This document shows positions 1 to 8,246 of a stretch of 64,000 nt of DNA, piece by piece. The notes below the pieces were generated by a model. That model saw only the letters and a list, made by a program, of their open reading frames with translations, ran no database searches and was not told the origin of the DNA. A program made the translations under genes and the position numbers. Positions within the stretch are counted from its first letter, which is position 1. Each line of letters starts with the position of its first letter. The DNA is taken from NCBI RefSeq assembly GCF_900101175.1, contig NZ_FNFQ01000002.1:62001-126000 (forward strand), given 5' to 3'. This DNA comes from Stenotrophomonas pavanii (lineage in GTDB: Bacteria; Pseudomonadota; Gammaproteobacteria; Xanthomonadales; Xanthomonadaceae).

Positions 1-467
1 AGCTGGCGGTCGGCCAGGGCCTCGCCGCCGACGCTCAGCAGCCACACCAGGCCTGCGCCCACGATCCACCCGGTCACGCCGGCCTGCGGGTTGGATGCCA
101 CGGCGACGAAGGGCAGGGCGAACAGCAGCACCAGCAGCGCCTGCGCCATGAAGAAGCCGAAGATCTTGCCCTGATGGCCCTGCCAGTGTTCGCGCAGGTA
201 GCGGTAGCGGCCGTCTTCCGGTTCGCTGCGCACCCTGTGCCACAGGTGCAGGGCCAGCCGGCTGCCCCACAGGCCACCGAGCACGCCCAGCGCAACCCGC
301 GGCACCAGCGCGCCTTCGCCGAGCAGCGCCAGCAGCACGGCCGACACCGCCACGCCCTTGGCCCAGAGCACGTCGACCACGCCGATGTTCTGCCGGCGGC
401 GCTGCCACGCCCAGCCCCAGCTCATCATCAGCACGGAGTACAGCAGGACCCACAACAGGTGACTCAT
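1..467 (-). CDS. DUF1295 (steroid 5-alpha-reductase-like) membrane protein, 3' end outside window
   Basis: The reading frame starts at ATG 467 and runs off the left edge, so only about 155 N-terminal residues are visible. The protein begins MSHLLWVLLYSVLMMSWGW and contains NIGVVDVLWAKG, then a GLWGSRLALHLW segment and YRYLREHW, followed by several hydrophobic stretches. This is the pattern of DUF1295 proteins, integral membrane relatives of steroid 5-alpha-reductase. It overlaps the preceding DUF2878 gene by 4 nt and is the last visible gene of the lipid operon. DUF1295 genes accompany cfa-type methyltransferases in ChrR-controlled regulons; a reductase role on lipid chains is inference. Confidence 0.8.
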   Translation of the reverse strand, partial: MSHLLWVLLYSVLMMSWGWAWQRRRQNIGVVDVLWAKGVAVSAVLLALLGEGALVPRVALGVLGGLWGSRLALHLWHRVRSEPEDGRYRYLREHWQGHQGKIFGFFMAQALLVLLFALPFVAVASNPQAGVTGWIVGAGLVWLLSVGGEALADRQ

Positions 468-1009
468 GACGGTGCTCCGGCCAGCGGGGGTGAGGGGGTG
501 CGTGAACCGCGGCGGGCGCACTGGCACAGCAGCGACAGCGCAATGCTCCAGCCTGCGCCCAGCACCAGCAGGCCTTGCCAGGCCGGCGCCGTGAACTGCA
601 CCGCATCGAACCCGCGCGCCGCAGACAGATAGGCCAGCGGCGCCAGCAGCAGGCCGAACACGGCCGGCAGGACCGGGTGGCGCTGCAGGAAGCGCATCGA
701 GGTGGTCAGCGTCATGGCAAAGGCAGCCCACAGCGCCAGGATCCACGGTGGCGGCGCCCAGCCGAGTGGCGCGGCGGCATAGCGCACGGTGCCGCTGGCG
801 GCGGCGCTGGCATCCACCAGCCAGGCGCAGGCCAGCGCGAGCACCATCAGTCGCAGGTCCAGCCGCGGATGCGGCGAGGTCAGCAGCTGGCTGCCGATGT
901 AGAGCGACGCCGCCAGCAGCGCCGGCCACTGCCAGCCGCGTCCTGCTCCCGCCACGGCACACAGCCAGACCAGCTGGTTGCCAAGCAGATTGGCCCAGAA
1001 CCGGCGCAT
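464..1009 (-). CDS. DUF2878 family membrane protein
   Basis: 181 residues, starting MRRFWANLLGNQLVWLCAV, with about five hydrophobic segments (for example ALACAWLVDA, WILALWAAFAMTL, FGLLLAPLAYLSAA) and a short basic tail. This fits the small inner-membrane DUF2878 family, whose biochemical function is unknown. The start lies one base beyond the stop of the methyltransferase gene, and the end overlaps the DUF1295 gene by 4 nt, so it is co-transcribed within the stress-lipid operon. A helper role in membrane lipid modification is inferred only from context. Confidence 0.72.
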   Translation of the reverse strand: MRRFWANLLGNQLVWLCAVAGAGRGWQWPALLAASLYIGSQLLTSPHPRLDLRLMVLALACAWLVDASAAASGTVRYAAAPLGWAPPPWILALWAAFAMTLTTSMRFLQRHPVLPAVFGLLLAPLAYLSAARGFDAVQFTAPAWQGLLVLGAGWSIALSLLCQCARRGSRTPSPPLAGAPS

Positions 1010-1010
1010 G

Positions 1011-2270
1011 TCAGCCGGCCCGGCCCGCTGAGAGGGCTGGCCGATGCGCAGGGCGAGCGAGCAGCAGGTGCGAGACGCCGATCGAACGCTCGAGGAACCC
1101 GCCTTCGCAGTAAGCCAGGTAGAACTCCCACATCCGGCAGAAGCGGGCGTCGAAGCCCTGCGCCTGCACGCTCGGCAGCTGCGCCAGGAAACGCTGCCTC
1201 CAGGCCCGCAGCGTCAGTGCGTAGGAGTGCCCGAAGTCCTGCTGCGCGATCAGCTGCAGGTCGCTGGCACGGGTCTTGGCCGCCAGGATCGCATTGATCG
1301 ACGGAATGAAGCTGCCGGGGAACACATAGCGCTTGATGTAGTCGACGCTGCGCCGGGCCTGCTCGTAGCGATGGTCCTCGATGGTGATGGCCTGCAGCAG
1401 GGCCACGCCGTCCGGCTTCAGCAGCCGCTGCAGCGTGGCCATGTAGGTGTCCAGGTACTCCGCGCCGATGGCTTCGATCATCTCGATCGAGACCAGCTTG
1501 TCGTACTGGCCCTGCAGGTCGCGGTAGTCCTGCATCAACAGCGTGACGCGGTCCTGCAGGCCGGCGGCGCGCACGCGCTCGGCGGCCAGTGCATGCTGTT
1601 CGGCAGAAATCGTGGTGGTGGTGACATGGCAGCCGTAGTGCTGCGCCGCATGCACGGCAAAGCCTCCCCAGCCGGTGCCGATCTCGACCACGCGGTCGCC
1701 GGGCTTCAGCGCCAGCTGTTGGCAGATGCGGTCCAGCTTGCGCCGCGACGCCACCTCCAGCGGTTCGTCTTCGTCGTCGAACAGGGCCGAGGAATACATC
1801 AGGTCCGGCGACAGGAACAGCGCGAAGAAATCGTTGCCGAGGTCGTAGTGCGCGGCGATGTTGCGGCGGCTGCCTTCCCGGCTGTTGCGGCGCAGGCGGT
1901 TCCAGCCGCGCAGCAGCCAGCCTCCCACGCGCGCCGGCCCGTGTTCCATGCCGTCGAGCAGATCGCGGTTGCGCACCAGCAGGCGGATCAATGCCACCAG
2001 ATCGTCGCAGTGCCACTCACCCTGGATGTAGCTTTCACCTGCGCCGACGCTGCCCTGCGCTGCGACCTTGCGGTAGAACGCCGGGTCATCGATGGTGACC
2101 GTGACCTGCAGTTCGCCGCGCGCATCGCCCAGCCAGACTTCGCCGAGCGCGTCGCGCACGCACAGGCGGCCGTCGCGCAGCGGCGCAAGCTGGGCCAGCA
2201 GGCGGCGTCGCAGGAATGCATCCAGCGCGCCGGGGCGCGGCAGCGCGACCGAAGGAGTGATCGAATTCAT
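1011..2270 (-). CDS. cfa: cyclopropane-fatty-acyl-phospholipid synthase family SAM methyltransferase
   Basis: 419 residues from ATG 2270; the frame stays open upstream, but MNSITPSVALPRPG is the first start after the DUF1365 stop, with a 4-nt overlap. Family marks: FYRKVAAQGSVGAGESYIQGEW, NIAAHYDLGNDFF, the SAM-binding loop VVEIGTGWGGFAVHAA, and the late block SVDYIKRYVFPGSFIPS. Such enzymes transfer a methylene or methyl group from SAM to unsaturated acyl chains of membrane phospholipids. In Rhodobacter a homologue (CfaA) belongs to the RpoE/ChrR singlet-oxygen regulon. Here it sits beside an FAD oxidoreductase and a desaturase, so the product may be a further modified chain rather than simple cyclopropane. 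The gene symbol is by family only. Confidence 0.92.
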   Translation of the reverse strand: MNSITPSVALPRPGALDAFLRRRLLAQLAPLRDGRLCVRDALGEVWLGDARGELQVTVTIDDPAFYRKVAAQGSVGAGESYIQGEWHCDDLVALIRLLVRNRDLLDGMEHGPARVGGWLLRGWNRLRRNSREGSRRNIAAHYDLGNDFFALFLSPDLMYSSALFDDEDEPLEVASRRKLDRICQQLALKPGDRVVEIGTGWGGFAVHAAQHYGCHVTTTTISAEQHALAAERVRAAGLQDRVTLLMQDYRDLQGQYDKLVSIEMIEAIGAEYLDTYMATLQRLLKPDGVALLQAITIEDHRYEQARRSVDYIKRYVFPGSFIPSINAILAAKTRASDLQLIAQQDFGHSYALTLRAWRQRFLAQLPSVQAQGFDARFCRMWEFYLAYCEGGFLERSIGVSHLLLARPAHRPALSAGRAG

Positions 2271-3034
2271 CGCGGTTTCTCGGCAAGGGTGGGGTGGTCG
2301 TGCACGGGATTGCGCTTCAGCCACAGGCGCAGTGCGTGCCAGTGGATGGCGGCCACCACCTGGGTGGTCATCAGTGGATAGCAGGCCAGGACACGGGCCA
2401 GCCCGCGACCGTCGATGGCGTGCCGCTGCATGGTCTGGGTGGCGTCGAACTGGCGCACGCCGTCGCGCCAGACCTGCATGTGCACGCGCAGGTCCGCATC
2501 GGGACGGTTGAACCGCCAGTCGTAGTGGCAGTCCATGGGCATGAACGGTGACACATGGAAGCGCTTGTCGAACTGCCAGCGCAGGGAGCTGCCTTCGTCT
2601 GTGGCGGTGGCCGCCGGCAGCACATAGGCGTGCCGCTCCTTCCAGGGCGTATTGGTGATTTCGGCAACGATGCAGTCCAGCGTGCTGCCATCGGCTTGGT
2701 AGCAATAGTAGAAGCTGACCGGGTTGAACACGTGGCCGGCAAAGCGCAGATGGGTGAGCAGGCGTACCGGGCCGGCGGGCCGGTAGCCCAGGGTCACCGC
2801 GGCATGGTCGCGCACCGCATCGGCCAGCGGCTGAGCGGGATCGCCGAAGTAGTCGCTGCGCCGGAACTCGGCCAGGTTGCGGCGGTTGACCGACCACAAC
2901 CAGCGCCCGGCGAACACCGTATCGAGTTCATCCAGATCGAGCAGCAGCTGCGCGATCGGGTAACGGAACGCATGCGGGTGCGGGTGATGCCGGCGGTGCA
3001 TCACCTGCCCGAAGTAGAGGGCACTGGCGCTCAT
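2267..3034 (-). CDS. DUF1365 domain protein
   Basis: 255 residues from ATG 3034 (MSASALYFGQVMHRRHHPHPHAFRY). Typical DUF1365 marks are the early H-rich RRHHPHPHAFRYPIAQLLLDL, LTHLRFAGHVFNPVSFYYCY and FHVSPFMPMDCHYDWRF. The family is repeatedly found between an FAD-dependent amine-oxidase-like protein and a cfa-type methyltransferase in singlet-oxygen regulons, as here. Its reaction is unknown; an acyl-chain function is inferred. Both ends overlap neighbours by 4 nt, implying translational coupling. Confidence 0.9.
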   Translation of the reverse strand: MSASALYFGQVMHRRHHPHPHAFRYPIAQLLLDLDELDTVFAGRWLWSVNRRNLAEFRRSDYFGDPAQPLADAVRDHAAVTLGYRPAGPVRLLTHLRFAGHVFNPVSFYYCYQADGSTLDCIVAEITNTPWKERHAYVLPAATATDEGSSLRWQFDKRFHVSPFMPMDCHYDWRFNRPDADLRVHMQVWRDGVRQFDATQTMQRHAIDGRGLARVLACYPLMTTQVVAAIHWHALRLWLKRNPVHDHPTLAEKPR

Positions 3035-4308
3035 GCGGCGACCTCGTCCGCGGCCGACGCCTGCCGGTGCGATACGCAGGCCCGCAGCGCGTCCACCACC
3101 CGGCGGGCGCTGCGGATGCCGTCCTCGTGGAAGCCCCAGCCCCAGTAGGCGCCTGCGAACCAGGTATGGCGGCGACCCTGCACCTCCGCCCAGCGCTGTT
3201 GCGCGCGGACTGCGGCGTGGTCGTGGACCGGGTGCGCGTAGTGAAGGGTGCGCAGCACCCTGGCCGGATCGATTGCCTCGGTACGGTTGAGCGTCACCAC
3301 CAGCGGCGTGTTGCCGGGCAGGCCCTGCAGCAGGTTCATGCAGTAGCTGACCGTACAGGGTGAGGTGGGGTCCTCCGGCACGTGCGCGTTCCACGCCGCC
3401 CATGCCTTGCGGTTGCGCGGCAGCAGCGATGCATCGGTATGCAGCACGGCTTCGTTGGATTGGTAGCGGATCGCGCCCAGCACCTCGCGCTCGCCGGCGT
3501 CAGCATCGGCCAGCAGGGCCAGCGCCTGGTCGCTGTGGCAGGCCAGGATCACCTCGTCGAACGCTTCCACGCCGGCCGCGCTGTGCACGCGCGCGCCCCA
3601 GGGCATGCGTTCGACCGCCGTGACCGGGCACTGCAGCCGCTCATGCACCCGCCAGCGGCGGCGCAGCGCATCCACATAGCGTGCCGAGCCGCCCTTGACC
3701 ACGCGCCAGCTCGGGCGCCCGGTCATCTGCAGCATCTGGTGGTTGGCCATGAACTGGGCCAGGTAGCGGGCCGGGAAGTCCCGCACGGTGGCCGCAGGCG
3801 AAGACCACAGTGCCGAGGCCATCGGCAGCAGGTGCTCTTCGATGAAGACCTCGCCATAACGCTGACGGTGCAGGTACTCGCCGAGCGTCGGGCCTTCGGG
3901 TTCGGCCAGCAGCAAGGGCGCATCCCGATAGAACCGGCGCAGATCGGCCAGCATGCCCCAGAAGCGCGGGGAGACCAGATTGCGGCGCTGGCAGAACAGG
4001 CCGTCCAGCGACGTCGCGTTGTATTCCACGCCGCTGCGCTCGCTGTGCATGGAGAAGCTCATCGTGGTCGGCTGCGAGGCCACGCCCAGATCTTCAAACA
4101 GCGCCGTCAACAACGGATAGTGCTGCGGATTGAAGACGATGAAGCCGGTGTCCACCGCCATGGCGGTGCCATCCACCTGCACGTCGTGGGTGTGGGTGTG
4201 CCCGCCCAGGTAGTCGTTGGCCTCGAACAGGGTGACGTCGTGCTGGCCATCCAGCCACCAGGCGCTGGCCAGGCCGGCGATGCCCGAACCGATGACGGCG
4301 ATGCGCAT
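3031..4308 (-). CDS. FAD-dependent amine-oxidase-like oxidoreductase
   Basis: 425 residues from ATG 4308. The N-terminus MRIAVIGSGIAGLASAWWL is a Rossmann FAD-binding motif (GxGxxG at residues 8-13), followed by VTLFEANDYLGGHTHT and VDTGFIVFNP. The C-terminal WFAGAYWGWGFHEDGIRSA is the second FAD contact. This is the NAD/FAD-binding protein that pairs with DUF1365 and cfa-type genes. Homologues in Rhodobacter belong to the ChrR regulon and are linked to synthesis of modified (including furan-type) fatty acids; applying that here is inference. One base separates it from the desaturase stop. Confidence 0.9.
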   Translation of the reverse strand: MRIAVIGSGIAGLASAWWLDGQHDVTLFEANDYLGGHTHTHDVQVDGTAMAVDTGFIVFNPQHYPLLTALFEDLGVASQPTTMSFSMHSERSGVEYNATSLDGLFCQRRNLVSPRFWGMLADLRRFYRDAPLLLAEPEGPTLGEYLHRQRYGEVFIEEHLLPMASALWSSPAATVRDFPARYLAQFMANHQMLQMTGRPSWRVVKGGSARYVDALRRRWRVHERLQCPVTAVERMPWGARVHSAAGVEAFDEVILACHSDQALALLADADAGEREVLGAIRYQSNEAVLHTDASLLPRNRKAWAAWNAHVPEDPTSPCTVSYCMNLLQGLPGNTPLVVTLNRTEAIDPARVLRTLHYAHPVHDHAAVRAQQRWAEVQGRRHTWFAGAYWGWGFHEDGIRSARRVVDALRACVSHRQASAADEVAA

Positions 4309-4309
4309 G

Positions 4310-5260
4310 TCAATACCTCGCCTTGGCCAGCACCCAGTCGGGGATCGGCTTGAGTCCTTTGACCAAGCCCAGCGCCGCCATCGCACGCAGGCCGTACCAG
4401 GTCAGGTCGATTTCCCACCAGCGGAAGCCCTGGCGGACCGTGCCTGGGAAGAAGTGATGGTTGTTGTGCCAGCCCTCGCCGAAGGTCAGCAGCGCCAGCC
4501 AGAGGTTGTTGCGGCTGTCGTCGCGGGTTTCGAAACGGCGGCGGCCGAAGCGGTGCGCCAGCGAGTTGATGGTGACGGTGGCGTGGAAGAGCACCACGGT
4601 GGAAATGAAGAAGCCCCACACCAACAACTGCGGGCCGGAGGTGTGCAGGCCCGGGGCCCAACGTTCCAGTCCCGCGCCCAGCGCGTACAGCGCTGCAGCC
4701 AGTACGACCGGCACGGCGGTGTCGAAGCGGTCCAGCCAGCGCAGCTCCGGGTAGCGCGCCAGGTCGGGTACCCGCGACAGGTCGGTGGCAAAGGCCTCGC
4801 GCGTCAGGAACCAGCCCATGTGGCTCCGCCAGAAGCCGCCCTCGCGCGGCGAATGCGGATCAAGCGGCTGATCGGCGTGCCGATGGTGATGGCGATGATG
4901 GGCGGCCCACCACAGCGGCCCGCGCTGCACGCTGGAAGCACCGATCACCGCGAACACGAACTGCACCGGCCGCGATGCCTGGAACGTGCGGTGCGAGAAG
5001 TAGCGGTGATAGAACGCGGTGATGGCGAACATGCGCACCGCGTAGAGAGCGGCTGCGACGATCACCGCGGTCCAGGAAATACCCACCCAGATCACCGCGA
5101 TGCACGCCAGGTGCATCAGTGCGAACGGTACCGCGCGCACCCAGTCGATCCGCCCGGGGCGTTCATCCGTGACCTCCGCAGCGTTGCCGGTATCGATCCA
5201 GCGCTGCAGGGTGCGCAGCAGGCGCCAGCGTCGACGGGGAAGGGGCGCTACAGAGGCCAT
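4310..5260 (-). CDS. acyl-CoA/lipid fatty acid desaturase
   Basis: 316 residues from ATG 5260, a membrane-bound diiron desaturase. The three histidine boxes are visible: HRYFSHR at about 97-103, HHRHHH at about 134-139 and HNNHH at about 269-273. Hydrophobic segments lie between them (PFALMHLACIAVIWVG, LYALGAGLERW). It would insert a cis double bond, supplying unsaturated chains to the methyltransferase downstream. It follows the exported protein gene by 81 nt and precedes the FAD oxidoreductase by one base, consistent with one operon. Confidence 0.92.
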   Translation of the reverse strand: MASVAPLPRRRWRLLRTLQRWIDTGNAAEVTDERPGRIDWVRAVPFALMHLACIAVIWVGISWTAVIVAAALYAVRMFAITAFYHRYFSHRTFQASRPVQFVFAVIGASSVQRGPLWWAAHHRHHHRHADQPLDPHSPREGGFWRSHMGWFLTREAFATDLSRVPDLARYPELRWLDRFDTAVPVVLAAALYALGAGLERWAPGLHTSGPQLLVWGFFISTVVLFHATVTINSLAHRFGRRRFETRDDSRNNLWLALLTFGEGWHNNHHFFPGTVRQGFRWWEIDLTWYGLRAMAALGLVKGLKPIPDWVLAKARY

Positions 5261-5341
5261 GGCGGATCTCGGCGGGTTTCGTGTCTTCCTCTACGCGGCA
5301 GAAGGCACACTGGATGCGGAGCGCGGCAGGAAATTTCGATT

Positions 5342-6118
5342 TCACCTGGCCGTAACGGCGCAGCGATCTGTCAGCGGCTGTGCCCAGGCCTGCTGCCAGT
5401 CGCTGGCGGGGCGACCCGCCGCTGCGGCGATGAAGCGCACCGTCACCTGTGGGTAGGCGCCGCGTTGATCGCGCAGGTTGCTGGTGCCACGGAACTCGAG
5501 CAGGCGCTGGTCTGCGCTGGCATACACCAGCGCAAGGCGTGGCGCGATGCCGCCGTACCAGGTGTCCAGGCTGACCTCGATCGACTGCGCATCGATCCCC
5601 TGCCAGCGCTGCGGGCCGGTGCGCCTTACCTGTACCGGGAAGTAGCGCTGCCGGGCTGGGACCAGGAAGGGCAGGGTCACACGCTCGCCGCGCATGAGCG
5701 CCTGCCAATGCAGGCGCACCGCCGCGTCGAACCCTGCGTCGATGACCGCGCCCGTCGGCAGGTCGAGCTCGCGCTGCACCGGCGGGCTGCCGGCATCCTC
5801 CTTCCACGCGATCGAGACCCTGCCGCTGGCGGCCTCGACTTCGGCCTTCTGGCCGCTGCGCCGGTCCTCCAGGGTATAGCCGCGCGCCTGTGGGTTCGCG
5901 CTGGCCGGCAGGTGCTTGCGGGCGAAGGGCCGCCCGTCCGCGCACTGGTACATCACCCAGCGCTCGGCCCCCTCGGCCGCATCGCGTCGCCAGTGCACCT
6001 CGCGGTAGAGCAGGTCGCCGCGCGCCGACGTTGCTACCCCCTCGCTTCGCAGCCAGGGCGCGGCCAGCGCGACATGGGGCAGGCACAGCAGCAGCCAGGC
6101 GGTACGCATCGCGTTCAT
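5342..6118 (-). CDS. exported protein of unknown function, first gene of stress-lipid operon
   Basis: 258 residues from ATG 6118 (MNAMRTAWLLLCLPHVALAAP), with a clear signal peptide cleaved near ALAA. The frame remains open to 6184, but the promoter-like motif at 6141-6167 puts the transcript start near 6135, so starts at 6142 or earlier are unlikely; ATG 6109 is also possible. The mature part contains LRSEGVATSARGDLLYREVHW, a PTGAVIDAGFDAAVRLHW core and VRFIAAAAGRP. I do not recognise a named domain. Position at the head of the operon suggests a periplasmic role in lipid handling or damage sensing. Confidence 0.78.
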   Translation of the reverse strand: MNAMRTAWLLLCLPHVALAAPWLRSEGVATSARGDLLYREVHWRRDAAEGAERWVMYQCADGRPFARKHLPASANPQARGYTLEDRRSGQKAEVEAASGRVSIAWKEDAGSPPVQRELDLPTGAVIDAGFDAAVRLHWQALMRGERVTLPFLVPARQRYFPVQVRRTGPQRWQGIDAQSIEVSLDTWYGGIAPRLALVYASADQRLLEFRGTSNLRDQRGAYPQVTVRFIAAAAGRPASDWQQAWAQPLTDRCAVTAR

Positions 6119-6140
6119 CCGGAAAAGGAGGGCTGAGGTC

Positions 6141-6207
6141 ATACGGCGGGGATGGGCGGTTGGATGCGCCTGCAGCGGCTGCATCCAATCACGGCCCCCG
6201 CGCGTAC
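6141..6207. promoter_or_regulatory. Divergent ECF-sigma-type promoter pair
   Basis: The same bipartite motif occurs on both strands: GCATCCAA, 14 nt, CGTA(C/T). On the + strand, GCATCCAA is at 6181-6188 and CGTAC at 6203-6207, firing toward the sigma gene (ATG 6244). On the - strand, the same octamer (TTGGATGC at 6160-6167 on +) is followed 14 nt later by CGTAT (ATACG at 6141-6145), firing toward the lipid operon (ATG 6118). Identical spacing in both directions is the evidence. ECF promoters commonly end in a CGTA-like -10. Autoregulation by the adjacent sigma/ChrR pair is inferred. Confidence 0.7.
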
Positions 6208-6243
6208 AGAGGACAGACCTTCACCCGCCCGCCGCGAACGCCG

Positions 6244-6867
6244 ATGTACCCTGACGCCGCCAGCCACCCCCTCAACTTCGATACCGCACGCATCGTGTCC
6301 AGTTCCCAGCAGCCGAGCAGCGAGCCGACGAACTGGGCCGGTGACATGGACGGCGTGGCGCGTCTTCGCGACCGCGACTGTTTCATGCGCATCTATGATT
6401 ACTTCATGCCGCGGCTGTGCGTGTATCTGCGTGGCCTGGGCGTGCCTGACGCGGTAGCCGAGGAGCTGGCGCAGGAAAGCCTGTTGCGCCTGTGGCTGCG
6501 GGCGGCCGATTTCGATCCGGCGCAGGGCGCGCTGAGCACATGGCTGTATCGCATCGCCCGTAACCTGCACATTGACCGCATCCGCCGCGAGCGCAGCTGG
6601 ATGCAGGTGCAGGCAGCCGTGGAGGACGCAGCAACCCTGGACGTGATCGAACGCAGCAGCGCCGAACAGTTTGCCGACCAGGCCCGGCTGCGCCAGCGCA
6701 TCAACGAACTTCCCGCCGTGCAGGCGCGCCTGGTGCGCATGTCCTATTTCGAGGCCAAGAGCCACAGCGAGATCGCCGAGGCGATCGGCATGCCCTTGGG
6801 CACGGTCAAGTCGCATCTGCGGCGCGCGTTCCTGCAGCTGCAGGCCAAGGTGGGAGGTGCGCTGTGA
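6244..6867 (+). CDS. rpoE: ECF sigma-70 factor (RpoE/ChrR type)
   Basis: 207 residues if translation starts at ATG 6244; ATG 6346 (MDGVARLRDRD) is a shorter alternative, and none has a good Shine-Dalgarno. Region 2 is seen as AVAEELAQESLLRLWLRAADFDP and ALSTWLYRIARNLHIDRIRRER. Region 4 is ELPAVQARLVRMSYFEAKSHSEIAEAIGMPLGTVKSHLRRAFLQL, a helix-turn-helix for the -35 element. The last codons overlap the GTG of the ChrR-like anti-sigma gene. In this class the sigma factor is released by singlet oxygen and organic peroxides and activates lipid-modification and photoprotective genes. The symbol is by analogy. Confidence 0.92.
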   Translation: MYPDAASHPLNFDTARIVSSSQQPSSEPTNWAGDMDGVARLRDRDCFMRIYDYFMPRLCVYLRGLGVPDAVAEELAQESLLRLWLRAADFDPAQGALSTWLYRIARNLHIDRIRRERSWMQVQAAVEDAATLDVIERSSAEQFADQARLRQRINELPAVQARLVRMSYFEAKSHSEIAEAIGMPLGTVKSHLRRAFLQLQAKVGGAL

Positions 6868-7538
6868 ACCCGCATCACCACCTGCACGAATCGACATTGA
6901 TGAGCTATGCCGCAGGCGCGCTGCCCGCGCCACTGAGCGTGGTCGCGGGTGCGCATCTGGAGCAGTGCCCGCACTGCCGCCAGCGCCTGCGCGAGGCCGA
7001 GGCGATCGGCTCGGTGCTGCTTGAGCAGACCCAGCCGCCCGCGCCTGATCCGCGCCGCGAACAGCTGCGCGAGGCCATGCTGATGCGACTGGCCACGGAA
7101 ACGCCGATCACCCTGGCGGCAGCTGCTCGCCCGGCGCCGAGCGAGCGGCCCGAGGCCGATCCGGACCACCTGCCTGCCTCGCTGCACCCCTATTTCGGTG
7201 CGTCGCTCAGCGGGCTGCGCTGGCGCTGGATGGCGCCGGGCGTGCATTGCATCCGTGCCGAGCAGATGCCTTCGCTGATCATGCTGAAGATCGCCCCGGG
7301 CAAATGCCTGCCGATGCACAGCCACGGGCGCAGCGAGCTGACCCAGATCCTGCGTGGCTCCTACAACGACGCGCTGGGACTGTTCGCACCCGGCGACGTG
7401 GCAGACCTGGATGAAGACGTGGAGCATCAGCCGGTGACCGCGCCGGGGGTGCCGTGCATCTGCGTGTCGGCGCTGGATGCTCCGCTGGTGTTCAGCGGGT
7501 GGCTGGCGCGCAAGATCCAGCGGTTCGTGAAACTCTAG
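6864..7538 (+). CDS. chrR: ChrR-type zinc anti-sigma factor with C-terminal cupin
   Basis: 224 residues, GTG start overlapping the sigma stop by 4 nt. The zinc anti-sigma domain has His6, then His31, Cys35 and Cys38 (GAHLEQCPHC), the ligand spacing known for Rhodobacter ChrR. The cupin domain shows His151, His153 and Glu157 (PMHSHGRSE) and His187 (DVEHQPV), matching the second zinc site needed for the singlet-oxygen response. The protein should hold the sigma factor inactive in the cytoplasm until the cupin metal site senses the stress. Confidence 0.93.
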   Translation: MNPHHHLHESTLMSYAAGALPAPLSVVAGAHLEQCPHCRQRLREAEAIGSVLLEQTQPPAPDPRREQLREAMLMRLATETPITLAAAARPAPSERPEADPDHLPASLHPYFGASLSGLRWRWMAPGVHCIRAEQMPSLIMLKIAPGKCLPMHSHGRSELTQILRGSYNDALGLFAPGDVADLDEDVEHQPVTAPGVPCICVSALDAPLVFSGWLARKIQRFVKL

Positions 7539-7551
7539 CGCGGCCCTGGCC

Positions 7552-8244
7552 ATGGCTCAGGCACGGACATTGCGGATTCTCCTGACCGGCGCTGCAGGCC
7601 TGGTGGGGCAGGGCGTTGCCCTGGCCTGCCAGCGCTCGCCGCAGGTTGCCGGCCTGACCGCGCTGGTGCGGCGCCCGGGCAGCCTGCGCGGGCCCGGCAG
7701 CGAACGGGTCGTCCCGGATTTCCTGCACATCGACGCGCAGCGTGATGAACTGGCCGGGTACGACGCATGCTTCTACTGTGCCGGTGCGCCACCGGTCGGC
7801 ACTGCCGAGGCCGAGTACCGGCGCGTGACCCTGGACACCACACTGGCAGTGGCCCGCGCCTGGGCTGCGGTGAATCCGCAGGGGTGCTTCCTGTATGTCT
7901 CCGGCGTAGGCGCGGACCCGCAGAGCCGGCTGATGCCGCTGCGGGTCAAGGGCGAGACCGAGGTGGCGTTGCAGGCGCTGCCGCTGCGCGCGGTGATGCT
8001 GCGTCCGGGTGGGGTCAGGCCGGTGCCGGGGACCGGTACCCGGCATGCCGTGCTGAAACCCCTGTACTGGGGCGGCGCACCGTTGATGAAACTGGCCGGT
8101 GTGCTCGCGCCCTCGCTGATGACCAGCAACCTGGCGCTGGGCATGGCCATGATCGCCCTGGCCGGAAGAGAAAACCCGCCGGCCACCATCGAGTGCGCGG
8201 ATATCAACCGGATCGCGGCGGGCGTGCGCGATCCGTCCGCCTGA
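7552..8244 (+). CDS. NAD(P)-binding epimerase-like oxidoreductase
   Basis: 230 residues. The start MAQARTLRILLTGAAGLVGQGVALAC gives a Rossmann GxxGxxG motif at about 13-19. LYVSGVGADPQSRLMPLRVKGETEVALQAL carries the region where short atypical SDRs place their active-site residues, although the usual YxxxK is replaced. Later segments MLRPGGVRPVPGTG and NLALGMAMIALAG fit the NAD(P)-binding/epimerase-like family. It begins 13 nt after the ChrR stop, so it may be a third gene of the sigma operon. The substrate is unknown. Confidence 0.82.
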   Translation: MAQARTLRILLTGAAGLVGQGVALACQRSPQVAGLTALVRRPGSLRGPGSERVVPDFLHIDAQRDELAGYDACFYCAGAPPVGTAEAEYRRVTLDTTLAVARAWAAVNPQGCFLYVSGVGADPQSRLMPLRVKGETEVALQALPLRAVMLRPGGVRPVPGTGTRHAVLKPLYWGGAPLMKLAGVLAPSLMTSNLALGMAMIALAGRENPPATIECADINRIAAGVRDPSA

Positions 8245-8246
8245 CC

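Noticed and set aside
4217-6136. 639-codon forward frame opposite desaturase and exported protein
   Set aside because: Antisense shadow; the reverse strand has histidine boxes and a signal peptide.
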